This document shows, piece after piece, positions 1 to 7,794 of a stretch of DNA of 37,349 nucleotides. A model generated the notes under the pieces. The model did not search any database and was not told where the DNA came from. It saw only the letters and a program-made list of their open reading frames with translations. How positions within the stretch are numbered: the first letter of the stretch is position 1; each line of letters begins with the position of its first letter. The position numbers and the translations under genes are program-made. Source of the DNA: Lamprobacter sp964516305 (GTDB lineage Bacteria > Pseudomonadota > Gammaproteobacteria > Chromatiales > Chromatiaceae); the NCBI GenBank assembly GCA_964516305.1, contig CAZEZH010000020.1:1-37349 (forward strand), given 5' to 3'.

Positions 1-278
1 AGGTTGAGCAGCTTGCCTAAGGCATTGGAAACGGTGACGTCGCCACCGGCGCCCGAGACTTGCGGCAGACGCTCGAGCATCTCGCCGAGTGCCGATCGCA
101 GCCGGTTGACGCTGACATCGGCCTGCGCCAGCAGATGGCGCACGGTGCCGCCGTCTTGATCGAGCAGCGCCACCATCAGATGCACGGGCTCGATGAATTG
201 ATTGTCACGCCCGACCGCCAGGCTTTGCGCATCGGCCAGGGCCATTTGGAACTTGCTTGTCAGCTTGTCCATTCTCAT
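1..278 (-). CDS. clpB: ATP-dependent disaggregase ClpB, N-terminal fragment (cut by window edge)
   Basis: The reverse strand from an ATG at 278 reads MRMDKLTSKFQMALADAQSL and continues with IEPVHLMVALLDQDGG, the classic start of ClpB (Clp N-domain repeats). ClpB is the AAA+ Hsp100 that works with DnaK to pull apart aggregated proteins in the cytoplasm. Only about 92 residues of a roughly 860-residue protein lie in the window; the rest is beyond position 1. A GGAG sequence about 10 bases upstream of the ATG serves as ribosome binding site. A second in-frame ATG is two codons downstream. A heat-shock-like promoter lies just upstream (314-342). Identity is very secure; nothing can be said of the ATPase modules. 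Confidence 0.93.
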   Translation of the reverse strand, partial: MRMDKLTSKFQMALADAQSLAVGRDNQFIEPVHLMVALLDQDGGTVRHLLAQADVSVNRLRSALGEMLERLPQVSGAGGDVTVSNALGKLLN

Positions 279-313
279 TTGCTTATCTCCGACAAACACT
301 AAGGTTATAGCCG

Positions 314-342
314 AATTGCGGCGGCTCTAGCGAGAATTCAAG
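314..342 (-). promoter_or_regulatory. Candidate sigma-32 (heat-shock) promoter of clpB
   Basis: On the minus strand the sequence reads CTTGAAT (336-342), 14 bases, then CCGCAATT (314-321). The sigma-32 consensus is CTTGAAA, a spacer of about 11-16, then CCCCATNT. The -35 matches 6 of 7 positions, the -10 is partial. Transcription would start about 30 bases before the clpB ATG. clpB is a textbook RpoH target, which supports the reading; the site was found by eye only. Confidence 0.45.
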
Positions 343-445
343 CAGCTGTTGGGATGCGTTGATAAGCTCTGAGCGAGCCGCTCTGAGCAGCGATCGAGGG
401 GGGTTGCCATGGCGACCCCATCGACGGCCTGCTCGCAGCCCGAGT

Positions 446-835
446 TCAAGGTTGGGCAAGCAGCTTTGCCAAGGCCCGGAGCAGATCCGTCTCGGTGATG
501 ATGCCGACGATATCGCGGCCGCCATCGGTCGATACGGGCAGGCAGCCGATCCGGTCATTGCGCATGCGCTCGACTGCGGCGGCCAGATCGGCATCGGGGG
601 TGATGGTCGTCACTGGGCTGTGCATCACCTCGCCAACCTCGGCGGGCGCCTCTTTGAAGCAGCGCGCGGCCAACTGCAGATCGCGCCGGGTCAGGATGCC
701 GATGACGGCACCCTCGGCGTCGACCACCGGTAGGTGGTGCAGATCGCGCTCCTCCATGATCTGGAACGCCTCTTGGTAGTCGGCGCTGGTCTCGATGGTG
801 ACGGCGGCCGTGGTCATGTAATCGCTGACGTGCAT
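446..835 (-). CDS. CBS domain protein (two tandem CBS motifs)
   Basis: A 129-residue soluble protein made of two CBS domains, roughly residues 7-60 and 70-125. Each shows the family pattern: MTTAAVTIETSADYQEAF with LPVVDAEGAVIGILTRRDL, then VMHSPVTTITPDADLAAAVE with LPVSTDGGRDIVGIITETDL. Paired CBS motifs form a Bateman module that commonly binds adenosine nucleotides and senses energy state. There is no attached catalytic domain, so its partner is unknown. The start ATG at 835 has a good AGGAG 6 bases upstream. It lies upstream of clpB on the same strand, with clpB's own promoter candidate in between. Family call is secure, physiological role is not. Confidence 0.9.
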   Translation of the reverse strand: MHVSDYMTTAAVTIETSADYQEAFQIMEERDLHHLPVVDAEGAVIGILTRRDLQLAARCFKEAPAEVGEVMHSPVTTITPDADLAAAVERMRNDRIGCLPVSTDGGRDIVGIITETDLLRALAKLLAQP

Positions 836-1016
836 ATTGAGCTCCTATGGGATGGTTGCAGTGGTGGGTTGTTGTCTTAGTGATGAGTCGCAGCCCGATG
901 GCTATATCAGCCTGCGCGACCTCATTCTGTAGCAAACGCTGGGCAAAGCGGTTGGATTGCTTGAGGTTGGAAGGGCCTTGGGGCGGCGCTGGCTTGGCCA
1001 ACCGGTGATCTCCCGG

Positions 1017-2540
1017 TCAGCCCAAGCCAGCCTCGGCGCGTTGGCAAATCGCCTTGGCGGTGCCGCTAAAGATGAACTGATGCACCGGCTGGAAGCTGAA
1101 CCAGTAGGCCAGGCCCCAGACGCCGGCTGGATGCCAATAAGCAGTGATGCTGAGCTTGGTGCCGCCATCGGCGCGTGGCTCGAGGTCAAACTCCAGCATG
1201 CCAGCGCCAGGCGCGCGCATACCGAAGGCTAGGCTCAGGCGCCGTTCAGGCTCAAGGCCGATGACGCTCCAGGAGCCGATGCGGTCGCCGACGCGCAGAT
1301 CGCTCGGGTGGCGGCGGCCATGCTTGCCTCCAGGACCGCCGGCGAGCCAATCCAGCAGGTCGCGCAGCTGCCAGAGGCCGTTCATGTAGTACCAGCCCTC
1401 GGCGCCGCCGATGCCGGAGACCAGCTCCCAGACTGCGCTCGGCGGCGCTGAGGTCTCGGCACTGCCGCCGGCGCGTTTGGCGTAGTAGGCGTAATCGATG
1501 CGTTGTTGACGCACTGCAAAGGCTCCTTCAATCCAGCGCGCGACGACGGGTGCACTGCCACGCTCGGCCGCGAACACCGCCTCGACCGCCTCGCGGAAGC
1601 CGAGGAGCTGTTGCGGTACCAGGCGTTTCAGCTTGGCGTCGTCGGCAGAAAAGTCGTGTTTAAGGCCGCCGATGAGGGCACGGGCGATGTTGGTCGGCAC
1701 CGCGGTGATGAAGCGCAGCCAATAGGCGGAGAGCTCCGGGGTCAACACGGGCACGGGGATGATCAGCGGTGGGCGACGGCCGCCGACCTCGGCCAGTATG
1801 CGCATCATCTCCCGGTAGGTGAGGGTCTCTGGGCCGCCGGCATCGAAGATGCGACCCTCGGCGGCGCTGATCTGCGGCAGCCGCACCAGGTACATCAGCA
1901 GGTTGTCCAGCGCCAATGGCGGCGACTTGGACTGCACCCAGCGTGGCGTGATCATCACCGGCAGGTGGTAGACCAGATCGCGCATCACCTCGAAGGCGGC
2001 CGAGCCAGGGCCGACGATGATGCCGGCACGCAGCTCCGTCACTGGCACTGAGCCGCGGCGCAGCACCTCGCCGGTGTCGCGGCGCGAGACGATGTGCTCG
2101 CTCTCGGCGTCGTCCGGGACCAGCCCACCGAGATAGACGATGCGCTTGACCCCGGCACGCTCGGCGGCGGCGGCAAAGTTGGCCGCGGCCTCCAGGTCGA
2201 TCCGCCCGAAGTCCTTGCCCGCGGCCATCGAGTGGACCAAATAGTAGGCGATCTCGATACCGGCCAGCGCCTGATCCAGACTCGCCGGGTCGAGCGCATC
2301 GGCGGCGACGCACTCGACGCCCTCCCAGCCGCGCGCCGCCAGCGCAGCGGCGTTGCGACTGCTCGCGCGTACTGTGATGCCTTCGTCCAACAGGCGAGGC
2401 ATCAGATGGCTGCCGATATAGCCGCTAGCGCCGAAGATCAGGCAGCGCGGCGCATCGCTTCCGTCAGCGCGTTGTCCAGGGTCTGGGTTGGCCATTGCAC
2501 TGGGAATGGACTGTCTATGCGGCTCGCCCGTTTTGCTCAT
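1017..2540 (-). CDS. SDR-family NAD(P)-binding oxidoreductase with C-terminal DUF2867 (YbjT-like)
   Basis: A 507-residue protein. The N-terminal half is an atypical short-chain dehydrogenase fold with the nucleotide loop CLIFGASGYIGSHLMPRLLD near residues 25-45 and a YYLVHSM segment where extended SDRs place active-site residues. The C-terminal part (about 350-500) matches the DUF2867 pattern (PPSAVWELVSGIGG, GLWQLRDLLDWLAGG, YWFSFQPVHQFIFSG). This two-part layout is that of E. coli YbjT, whose substrate is unsettled. An open frame extends further upstream, but I chose the ATG at 2540 because a GAGG lies about 9 bases before it and the fold begins soon after. It follows the alpha/beta hydrolase gene by 44 bases on the same strand, so the two are probably cotranscribed. 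Confidence 0.85.
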   Translation of the reverse strand: MSKTGEPHRQSIPSAMANPDPGQRADGSDAPRCLIFGASGYIGSHLMPRLLDEGITVRASSRNAAALAARGWEGVECVAADALDPASLDQALAGIEIAYYLVHSMAAGKDFGRIDLEAAANFAAAAERAGVKRIVYLGGLVPDDAESEHIVSRRDTGEVLRRGSVPVTELRAGIIVGPGSAAFEVMRDLVYHLPVMITPRWVQSKSPPLALDNLLMYLVRLPQISAAEGRIFDAGGPETLTYREMMRILAEVGGRRPPLIIPVPVLTPELSAYWLRFITAVPTNIARALIGGLKHDFSADDAKLKRLVPQQLLGFREAVEAVFAAERGSAPVVARWIEGAFAVRQQRIDYAYYAKRAGGSAETSAPPSAVWELVSGIGGAEGWYYMNGLWQLRDLLDWLAGGPGGKHGRRHPSDLRVGDRIGSWSVIGLEPERRLSLAFGMRAPGAGMLEFDLEPRADGGTKLSITAYWHPAGVWGLAYWFSFQPVHQFIFSGTAKAICQRAEAGLG

Positions 2541-2584
2541 CAACAGGTCCTCGGTCGGATGGATGTTCTGGGCGCGGCAGCGGG

Positions 2585-3607
2585 TCAGGGTGTCGGTGCC
2601 GCGTTGAGACCGCGCACCGCAAGCCAGTCGCGGATCGCCTCGGCAACCTGCGTTGGGCATTCCTCTTGCGGCAGGTGGCCGCAGTCGGGAAGGCGCACAA
2701 GGGTCGCATTCGGCAGGGCATCGGCGGTGGCGATCGTGTCGCTGAGCGGCACGATCTGATCGGCTTCGCCGGTCAACACCAGCACGGGTTGTTCTATCTC
2801 CCCAAGCCGCTCGGCGATGGTGACCGGATCGGTCAGTGAGCGCTGGAGCAGGGCGCCCCAGGCCAGATCCCAGCCCGCCATGAGTTGATGCGCGCCGGTC
2901 AATGCGCGCCGCTCTTCGTCGATCTTCGACGGATCGGCATAGGAATAGTCGAGCAGTGGGCTGTTGCGGCCCAGGTAGCGCCCAAGTCCCAGTGAGATGC
3001 GTTGCATCTGGGGGAGGCCGACCAGCCAGTCCGGCATGATGGGGCGCTTTGAGTACACCCAAGGGGCGATCAGGATCAGTCCCGCAACGCGCTCAGGTCG
3101 GGCCAGGGCCGCCTCCAACGCAAGGGTGCCACCGGATGAGTTCCCAACCAGCATCAGCTGCTCGAGCCCTAGCGCATCCGCGAGCGCGAATAATCGCTCG
3201 AGCGCTGCGGCTTTGCTGTAGATATCTGTTTGCTGCTCAGGATCCGGTATCGGCTTGGCGCTCAGGCCGTAGGGGAGCTGATCGTAAGCAACGACGGGCC
3301 CATACTGCGCAAAGACATCGAACAGCTCGCTCCAGGTGAAAAGGTTAAAGGTGAATCCGTGCAGGAGCATGAAGGCTGGCCCCTGCACTGCCTGGTCAAG
3401 TTGCGCCAGGTAATGAAGCTCCTGGCTTTCATCGCCCGAACCCGGCAACGCGATGAAGCGGCTTTCAGGGGCTGCGACCAGCGCGGCATCGGTGACCCCG
3501 GGCGCTGGCTGTGAGCTGATGACGAAGGGGCCGAGCAGGGCCGCGACCAGCCCGAACAAGAGGGTCAACAATAGGAGACTTAGCAGGATGCGCAGCAGGG
3601 TTCGCAT
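2585..3607 (-). CDS. Membrane-anchored alpha/beta hydrolase
   Basis: A 340-residue protein with an N-terminal hydrophobic helix (residues 2-30, rich in Leu) that is either an uncleaved signal anchor or a signal peptide, so the enzyme likely faces the periplasm. The alpha/beta-hydrolase core shows the oxyanion-hole region LLHGF (81-85), the nucleophile elbow GNSSGG with Ser157, the acid in TGEADQIVP (Asp283) and the histidine in CGHLPQEE (His311), so the catalytic triad appears complete. The natural substrate (ester, lactone or haloalkane-like) cannot be told. It is the first gene of a probable two-gene unit with the SDR/DUF2867 oxidoreductase downstream. Confidence 0.88.
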   Translation of the reverse strand: MRTLLRILLSLLLLTLLFGLVAALLGPFVISSQPAPGVTDAALVAAPESRFIALPGSGDESQELHYLAQLDQAVQGPAFMLLHGFTFNLFTWSELFDVFAQYGPVVAYDQLPYGLSAKPIPDPEQQTDIYSKAAALERLFALADALGLEQLMLVGNSSGGTLALEAALARPERVAGLILIAPWVYSKRPIMPDWLVGLPQMQRISLGLGRYLGRNSPLLDYSYADPSKIDEERRALTGAHQLMAGWDLAWGALLQRSLTDPVTIAERLGEIEQPVLVLTGEADQIVPLSDTIATADALPNATLVRLPDCGHLPQEECPTQVAEAIRDWLAVRGLNAAPTP

Positions 3608-3811
3608 GGGTAGAAGGCGCGGCAGGCAGGGTTGGGTTTTCGCGTGAACAGGGACTGACGGATGCTAGCACAGGCGTTTCGATTGCCTCTGCAAAGGGTT
3701 TTCGGCAGTGGCCGAGAGCAAGGCACAATCGCGAGCTATCTCTGGCGGCTTGGCTTTAGTAGAATCGGACTTAGCTTTCCTTCTTAACGCTTTCACTCAA
3801 GGCGATTACCA

Positions 3812-4411
3812 ATGATCGATCGCGGGTTTTGCTTCGGCCTTGTCTTGACCTTGCTCGGCGCTCCGAGGCGCCCGCCGGCGCATGGCCGATCGCAGCGTCT
3901 GCTGCTCGTGCTAGCGTTCATCTTGGTGGCCGTTGCGCTGATCTCGGGCTGTGCGACCAAGCCGGCCGCGACGTCCAGTCCTTACGTTGATCGCGTGCTG
4001 GTGAAGAAGTCGGAGCGCATGATGGAACTGCACAAGGACGGCGCCGTTTATCGCACCTATCGCATCTCGCTTGGCGATCAGCCTCGCGGTCACAAGCTTC
4101 AAGAGGGCGACGAGCGCACGCCCGAAGGCAACTATGTGCTGGATTGGCGCAATCCGAACAGCTCGTTCCACAAGTCCATCCATGTCTCCTATCCAAATGA
4201 TCTCGATCGTACCGTCGCCCGCTCGCTCGGGGTCTCGCCGGGCGGCATGATCATGATCCACGGCCTGCCTAACTGGCTCTCGTCGCCGCGCCTAGCCGAG
4301 GAGTACCGGCGCAGGGACTGGACTGATGGCTGTATCGCGGTCGGCAACGAAGAGATAGAGGAGATCTGGCGCCTGGTTCGAAACGGCACGCCGATTACCA
4401 TCCTGCCTTAG
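3812..4411 (+). CDS. L,D-transpeptidase, YkuD domain (YafK-like), lipoprotein
   Basis: A 199-residue protein of the YkuD L,D-transpeptidase fold, which acts on peptidoglycan stem peptides (3-3 cross-links, lipoprotein attachment or its reversal). The N-terminus has a hydrophobic helix (30-46) ending in a lipobox, LISGC with Cys47, so it is probably a lipoprotein on the periplasmic side. The catalytic region shows MIHGLPN (His150) and DWTDGCIAV (Cys174); this is the COG3034/YafK variant rather than the SHGCIR form. The 28 residues before the hydrophobic core make an unusually long n-region. No better internal start is visible, and an AAGG sits about 9 bases upstream of the ATG. Exact reaction not assignable. 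Confidence 0.85.
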   Translation: MIDRGFCFGLVLTLLGAPRRPPAHGRSQRLLLVLAFILVAVALISGCATKPAATSSPYVDRVLVKKSERMMELHKDGAVYRTYRISLGDQPRGHKLQEGDERTPEGNYVLDWRNPNSSFHKSIHVSYPNDLDRTVARSLGVSPGGMIMIHGLPNWLSSPRLAEEYRRRDWTDGCIAVGNEEIEEIWRLVRNGTPITILP

Positions 4412-4488
4412 CTCCGTGAGCCAGGCCTGGTCCAGGATGTAGCCCCAAGTTGGCTCTAGACCTAGCTTAAGAGGTGGCCCGAGTGAAC

Positions 4489-4514
4489 GAAGTCCTTCAT
4501 ACTTTGTGGACTTC
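4489..4514. repeat. Short inverted repeat (7-bp arms)
   Basis: GAAGTCC (4489-4495) and GGACTTC (4508-4514) form a perfect 7-bp stem with a 12-base loop between the transpeptidase gene and the small membrane gene. No T-run follows, so it is not a typical intrinsic terminator. A separate palindrome CCAGGCCTGG lies at about 4422-4431. Function unknown; either may be chance. Confidence 0.3.
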
Positions 4515-4559
4515 CCGGTCACCGTTGCACAGGCCGCCCCGGAGCGGCAGAGGTTGAAG

Positions 4560-4688
4560 ATGTTATTTGTTGCTATTTTTTGGGTTGCCGTCGGCATCAT
4601 CATTGGTTGGAACTGGCCTCAGCCGCCCTGGGCCAGGGAAGCGCAGGACAAGCTGGTTGGTTTCGTTAAGGGCGTGATTGGCAAGTAG
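4560..4688 (+). CDS. Small single-span membrane protein (42 aa)
   Basis: A 42-residue peptide beginning MLFVAIFWVAVGIIIGWNWP, a single hydrophobic helix followed by an amphipathic basic tail ending KGVIGK. I chose the ATG at 4560 because GAGG lies 6 bases upstream; an in-frame GTG at 4506 would add 18 residues without a ribosome binding site. The tryptophan and proline at the membrane edge and the clean amphipathic tail argue for a real gene rather than chance. It stands upstream of lptM-lysA on the same strand. I do not recognise a named family and assign no function. Confidence 0.6.
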   Translation: MLFVAIFWVAVGIIIGWNWPQPPWAREAQDKLVGFVKGVIGK

Positions 4689-4760
4689 TTCGCCCGCGCT
4701 GAGCGTTCGGGGCAATCCCAGCTGCTTGCTCAAAAGCACCTGATCCGAGACTATTGATCA

Positions 4761-4979
4761 ATGAACTGCTGGGCCCGCTATCTGCTGTACTTGGTCATCG
4801 CGACCCTTGCGCTCGGTCAGATCCTGGCCGCTTGTGGCCAAAAAGGGCCGTTGTACCTGCCTGAGGATGCCTCAGACGACGCCAGCCAATCGGCGCCGAT
4901 CCCACCGGACACCTCTGACGAGGACCTTGAGGCCCTCGACGACGTGCCGGTGGTCCCGTCCGAGCCAGCTAGCCCCTGA
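4761..4979 (+). CDS. lptM: LPS translocon maturation chaperone LptM (YifL-like lipoprotein)
   Basis: A 72-residue lipoprotein. The signal sequence ends in a lipobox ILAAC, followed by the hallmark GQKGPLYLPE, then an acidic, proline-rich disordered tail. In E. coli LptM (formerly YifL) helps the outer-membrane LptD-LptE translocon reach its native disulfide pattern, and the gene sits just before dapF; here it sits before lysA in the same operon. The mature N-terminal Cys would be acylated and the protein sent to the outer membrane. It ends 9 bases before lysA. No strong ribosome binding site is seen before the ATG at 4761. Confidence 0.9.
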   Translation: MNCWARYLLYLVIATLALGQILAACGQKGPLYLPEDASDDASQSAPIPPDTSDEDLEALDDVPVVPSEPASP

Positions 4980-4988
4980 CCTTCGCCT

Positions 4989-6293
4989 ATGGATCATTTT
5001 AACTATCAGGGCGATCAGCTCTATGCCGAGCAGGTTCCGTTGCGAGCCATTGCTGAGCAGTTCGGCACGCCCTGCTACGTCTACTCGCGCGCGACCCTGA
5101 CTCGGCACTGGCGGGCCTTCGATACCGCCTTCGGCGCAAGCCCACACCTGATCTGCTTTGCGGTCAAGGCCAACTCCAACCTGGCGGTACTCAATCTGCT
5201 CGCCCGCTTGGGTGCTGGTTTCGATATCGTCTCGGTCGGTGAACTGGAGCGGGTGCTGGCGGCGCAGGGCGATCCAGGCAAGGTGATCTTCTCTGGCGTC
5301 GGCAAGCGTACCGACGAGATCCGGCGTGCGCTCGAGGTCGGTATCCGCTGCTTCAATGTCGAGTCGGCATCCGAGCTGGCACGCATCAACGCCGTTGCAG
5401 TCGAACTCGGCCTGGTGGCGCCGGTATCGCTGCGGGTCAATCCGGATGTCGATGCCCAGTCCCATCCCTATATCTCCACCGGGCTCAAGGAGAACAAGTT
5501 CGGGATCGACATCGAGGCTGCCGAGACCCTGTATCGGCGCGCGGCCGCTCAGCCTGGACTGCGCGTGGTTGGAATCGATTGCCATATCGGCTCGCAGCTG
5601 ACCAGCCTGGGGCCCTTCATCGATGCGCTGGATCGGGTGCTGCTGCTCGCTGATCGGCTCGCCGAGCAAGGTATCCCGATCGAGCATCTCGATCTGGGCG
5701 GCGGTCTCGGCATCCGCTACACCGACGAAGAGCCGCCGTTGCCCGACGCCTATGCCGCGGCACTCTCGGAACGGCTCGGCGAGCGTTCGTTCGAGGTGAT
5801 CCTGGAGCCGGGCCGGGCAATCGCTGGCAATGCCGGCGTTCTTTTGACCCGCGTTGAGTATCTCAAGCCGACGCCGACCCACCGCTTCGCCATCGTCGAT
5901 GCGGCCATGAATGATCTGCTGCGCCCAGCCCTTTATGGTGCAGAACAGGAGATCGTGCCGGTGCAACGGCCGAGCGCCGAAGGTTCGGCAGAACACTTGA
6001 GCGAGCCTTCCAGAGCTTCTCTCGGTGAACAGGCATGGGCAGCCGAGCTGGTCGAGATCGTCGGTCCGGTCTGTGAGACCGGCGACTTCCTCGGTCGGGG
6101 GCGCCGGCTGGCGCTGGCTGAGGGAGACCTGCTTGCGATCCGCGGCAGTGGTGCCTATGGGTTCTCGATGAGCTCGAACTACAACAGCCGACCGCGCGTT
6201 GCCGAGGTGATGGTCGATGGCCAGCAGGTCCATCTGGTCCGTCGCCGGGAGGCGATCAGCGAACTGTTTGCGGGTGAAGAGGTGCTCCCATGA
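4989..6293 (+). CDS. lysA: Diaminopimelate decarboxylase
   Basis: A 434-residue PLP enzyme converting meso-diaminopimelate to L-lysine, the last step of lysine synthesis. The pyridoxal lysine is Lys60 in CFAVKAN. His199 (DCHIGSQL), the glycine-rich loop LDLGGGLGI (about 235-243) and EPGRAI (about 273) bind the cofactor phosphate. Cys362 in GPVCETGDFL is the active-site cysteine supplied across the dimer. The protein is somewhat longer than the usual 415-420 residues because of an extra loop around 324-350 (PSAEGSAEHLSEPS), just before the conserved Cys segment. It overlaps the downstream methyltransferase gene by 4 bases (ATGA), indicating translational coupling. Confidence 0.96.
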   Translation: MDHFNYQGDQLYAEQVPLRAIAEQFGTPCYVYSRATLTRHWRAFDTAFGASPHLICFAVKANSNLAVLNLLARLGAGFDIVSVGELERVLAAQGDPGKVIFSGVGKRTDEIRRALEVGIRCFNVESASELARINAVAVELGLVAPVSLRVNPDVDAQSHPYISTGLKENKFGIDIEAAETLYRRAAAQPGLRVVGIDCHIGSQLTSLGPFIDALDRVLLLADRLAEQGIPIEHLDLGGGLGIRYTDEEPPLPDAYAAALSERLGERSFEVILEPGRAIAGNAGVLLTRVEYLKPTPTHRFAIVDAAMNDLLRPALYGAEQEIVPVQRPSAEGSAEHLSEPSRASLGEQAWAAELVEIVGPVCETGDFLGRGRRLALAEGDLLAIRGSGAYGFSMSSNYNSRPRVAEVMVDGQQVHLVRRREAISELFAGEEVLP

Positions 6294-6961
6294 AGCGGAC
6301 ACCAGAGCCGGAACTGATGGATACCCAGGTCCAGGCCGAGGCCTATGCCGCAGCCGATTTCACGGAATCCAACGAGCTGTTCTTGCGTCTTCTGGTCGAG
6401 CAATTACCAGGGCCGTTGAAGGGCGCGCGGGCGCTCGATCTTGGCTGTGGTCCAGCAGATATCGTGATCCGATTTCTACGTCGCTTCCCGGAGGCAACCT
6501 GCGACGCCCTCGATGGGAGTCAGCCGATGCTTGACATCGCACAGGCCGATCTCGAGCGCCTGCCGGAACTTGCCAGCCGTGCCCGTCTAATCTGCGACAA
6601 GCTGCCATCGCCGCGGCTCGAGACCCGAGCCTACGACCTGATCCTTTCCAATAGTCTCCTACACCATTTGCATGATCCGCAGGTGCTCTGGCGCAGTCTG
6701 CCTGCACTAGGCCGATCCGGCGCGCTGGTGCTGGTCATGGACCTGATGCGTCCTGCCTCATCGACCTCGGCGGTAGCCCTTGTCGAACGCTACACTCGGG
6801 GCGCGTCGCCAGTCCTGCGCCAGGACTTCCATCACTCATTGTTCGCGGCCTTCGAGCCGACTGAGGTTGAGGGTCAACTTCGTGAGGCCGGATTGCAGCA
6901 GTCGCTGTCGGTGCAGGTCGTTAGTGACCGCCATCTTGCGGTCTTGGGTAGACTGCCCTGA
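6290..6961 (+). CDS. Class I SAM-dependent methyltransferase
   Basis: A 223-residue Rossmann-fold methyltransferase. Motif I is ALDLGCGPADI (48-58), the ribose-binding acidic residue is in CDALDGSQPMLDIA (Asp75), and a post-motif region YDLILSNSLLHHLHDP resembles the UbiE/COQ5 type. The substrate is unknown. It overlaps lysA by ATGA and its own TGA overlaps the dapF start by one base, so it is wedged into the lysine/DAP operon and must be cotranslated with it. That is unusual: in E. coli lptM is directly followed by dapF. A role in DAP or peptidoglycan metabolism is conceivable from position alone, but nothing in the protein shows it. Confidence 0.88.
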   Translation: MKRTPEPELMDTQVQAEAYAAADFTESNELFLRLLVEQLPGPLKGARALDLGCGPADIVIRFLRRFPEATCDALDGSQPMLDIAQADLERLPELASRARLICDKLPSPRLETRAYDLILSNSLLHHLHDPQVLWRSLPALGRSGALVLVMDLMRPASSTSAVALVERYTRGASPVLRQDFHHSLFAAFEPTEVEGQLREAGLQQSLSVQVVSDRHLAVLGRLP

Positions 6962-7794
6962 TGCGGATGCGATTTACCAAGATGCAAGGGCTAGGTAATG
7001 ATTTCGTTGTCATCGACGCGATTCGGCAGCGGCTCGAACTCACCCCCGGGCAGATTCGCCAGCTCGCGGATCGCCACTTCGGTATCGGTTGTGATCAGGT
7101 CTTGCTGGTCGAGCTGCCGCGCACCGATGATACCGCGTTTCACTATCGTATCTTCAATGCCGATGGCAGCGAAGTCGAACAATGTGGCAATGGCGCGCGT
7201 TGTTTTGCACGTTATGTGCGTGATGAAGGCTTGAGCACCGCTGATTCGATTCGCGTCGGAACCGCGGCAGGTCCGATCACGCTGGAACTCCAGCCCGACG
7301 GGCAAGTGAGTGTGGATATGGGCTTGCCACGCTTTGATCCTGCCGCCATTCCACTGCTGGCGCGCGCACGCGCTCCGGCCTACGATCTCGGAGCCGGCTG
7401 TCGCGCGTTACGAATCGGCGCCGTGTCGATGGGCAATCCCCATGCGGTGCTTTCGGTATCTGATGATCTCGATGAGGCCCCGGTGGCGGAACTCGGTCCG
7501 CGCATCGAGCGTGACCCGCTGTTCCCACAGGGCGCCAATGTCGGTTTCATGCAGCGAGAGAGCGCAACGGCCATCCGGTTGCGGGTTTGGGAGCGGGGCG
7601 TTGGCGAGACCCTCGCTTGCGGGACCGGCGCCTGTGCCGCGATGGTCGTCGGACGTCTCTGGGGTGAACTCGATGAGCAGGTCAAGGTGAGCTTGCCGGG
7701 CGGGGCCCTGGTCGTTGATTGGCTTGGGGAAGGCACGTCGGTAAGAATGACTGGTCCGGCAGTTCGCGTTTTCGATGGGGATATCGAGCAATGA
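6961..7794 (+). CDS. dapF: Diaminopimelate epimerase
   Basis: A 277-residue enzyme interconverting LL- and meso-diaminopimelate by a two-base mechanism using a pair of cysteines. Both are present: Cys75 in EQCGNGARC and Cys220 in ETLACGTGACAA. The N-terminus KMQGLGNDFVVID is typical of the family. The ATG at 6961 overlaps the previous stop; a second ATG at 6967 gives the more usual MRFTKMQGLG start, so the first two residues are uncertain. Meso-DAP feeds both peptidoglycan and the LysA reaction encoded just upstream. The stop overlaps the DUF484 start as ATGA. Confidence 0.97.
   Translation: MRMRFTKMQGLGNDFVVIDAIRQRLELTPGQIRQLADRHFGIGCDQVLLVELPRTDDTAFHYRIFNADGSEVEQCGNGARCFARYVRDEGLSTADSIRVGTAAGPITLELQPDGQVSVDMGLPRFDPAAIPLLARARAPAYDLGAGCRALRIGAVSMGNPHAVLSVSDDLDEAPVAELGPRIERDPLFPQGANVGFMQRESATAIRLRVWERGVGETLACGTGACAAMVVGRLWGELDEQVKVSLPGGALVVDWLGEGTSVRMTGPAVRVFDGDIEQ

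Noticed and set aside
1503..2759. Plus-strand open frames of 182 and 221 codons inside the SDR/DUF2867 gene region
   Set aside because: Antisense to a gene with clear Rossmann and DUF2867 motifs; no protein-like pattern of their own.
4872..6302. 476-codon open frame on the minus strand opposite lysA
   Set aside because: It mirrors lysA exactly; lysA has complete catalytic motifs, while the antisense product shows no family pattern. A by-product of high GC content.
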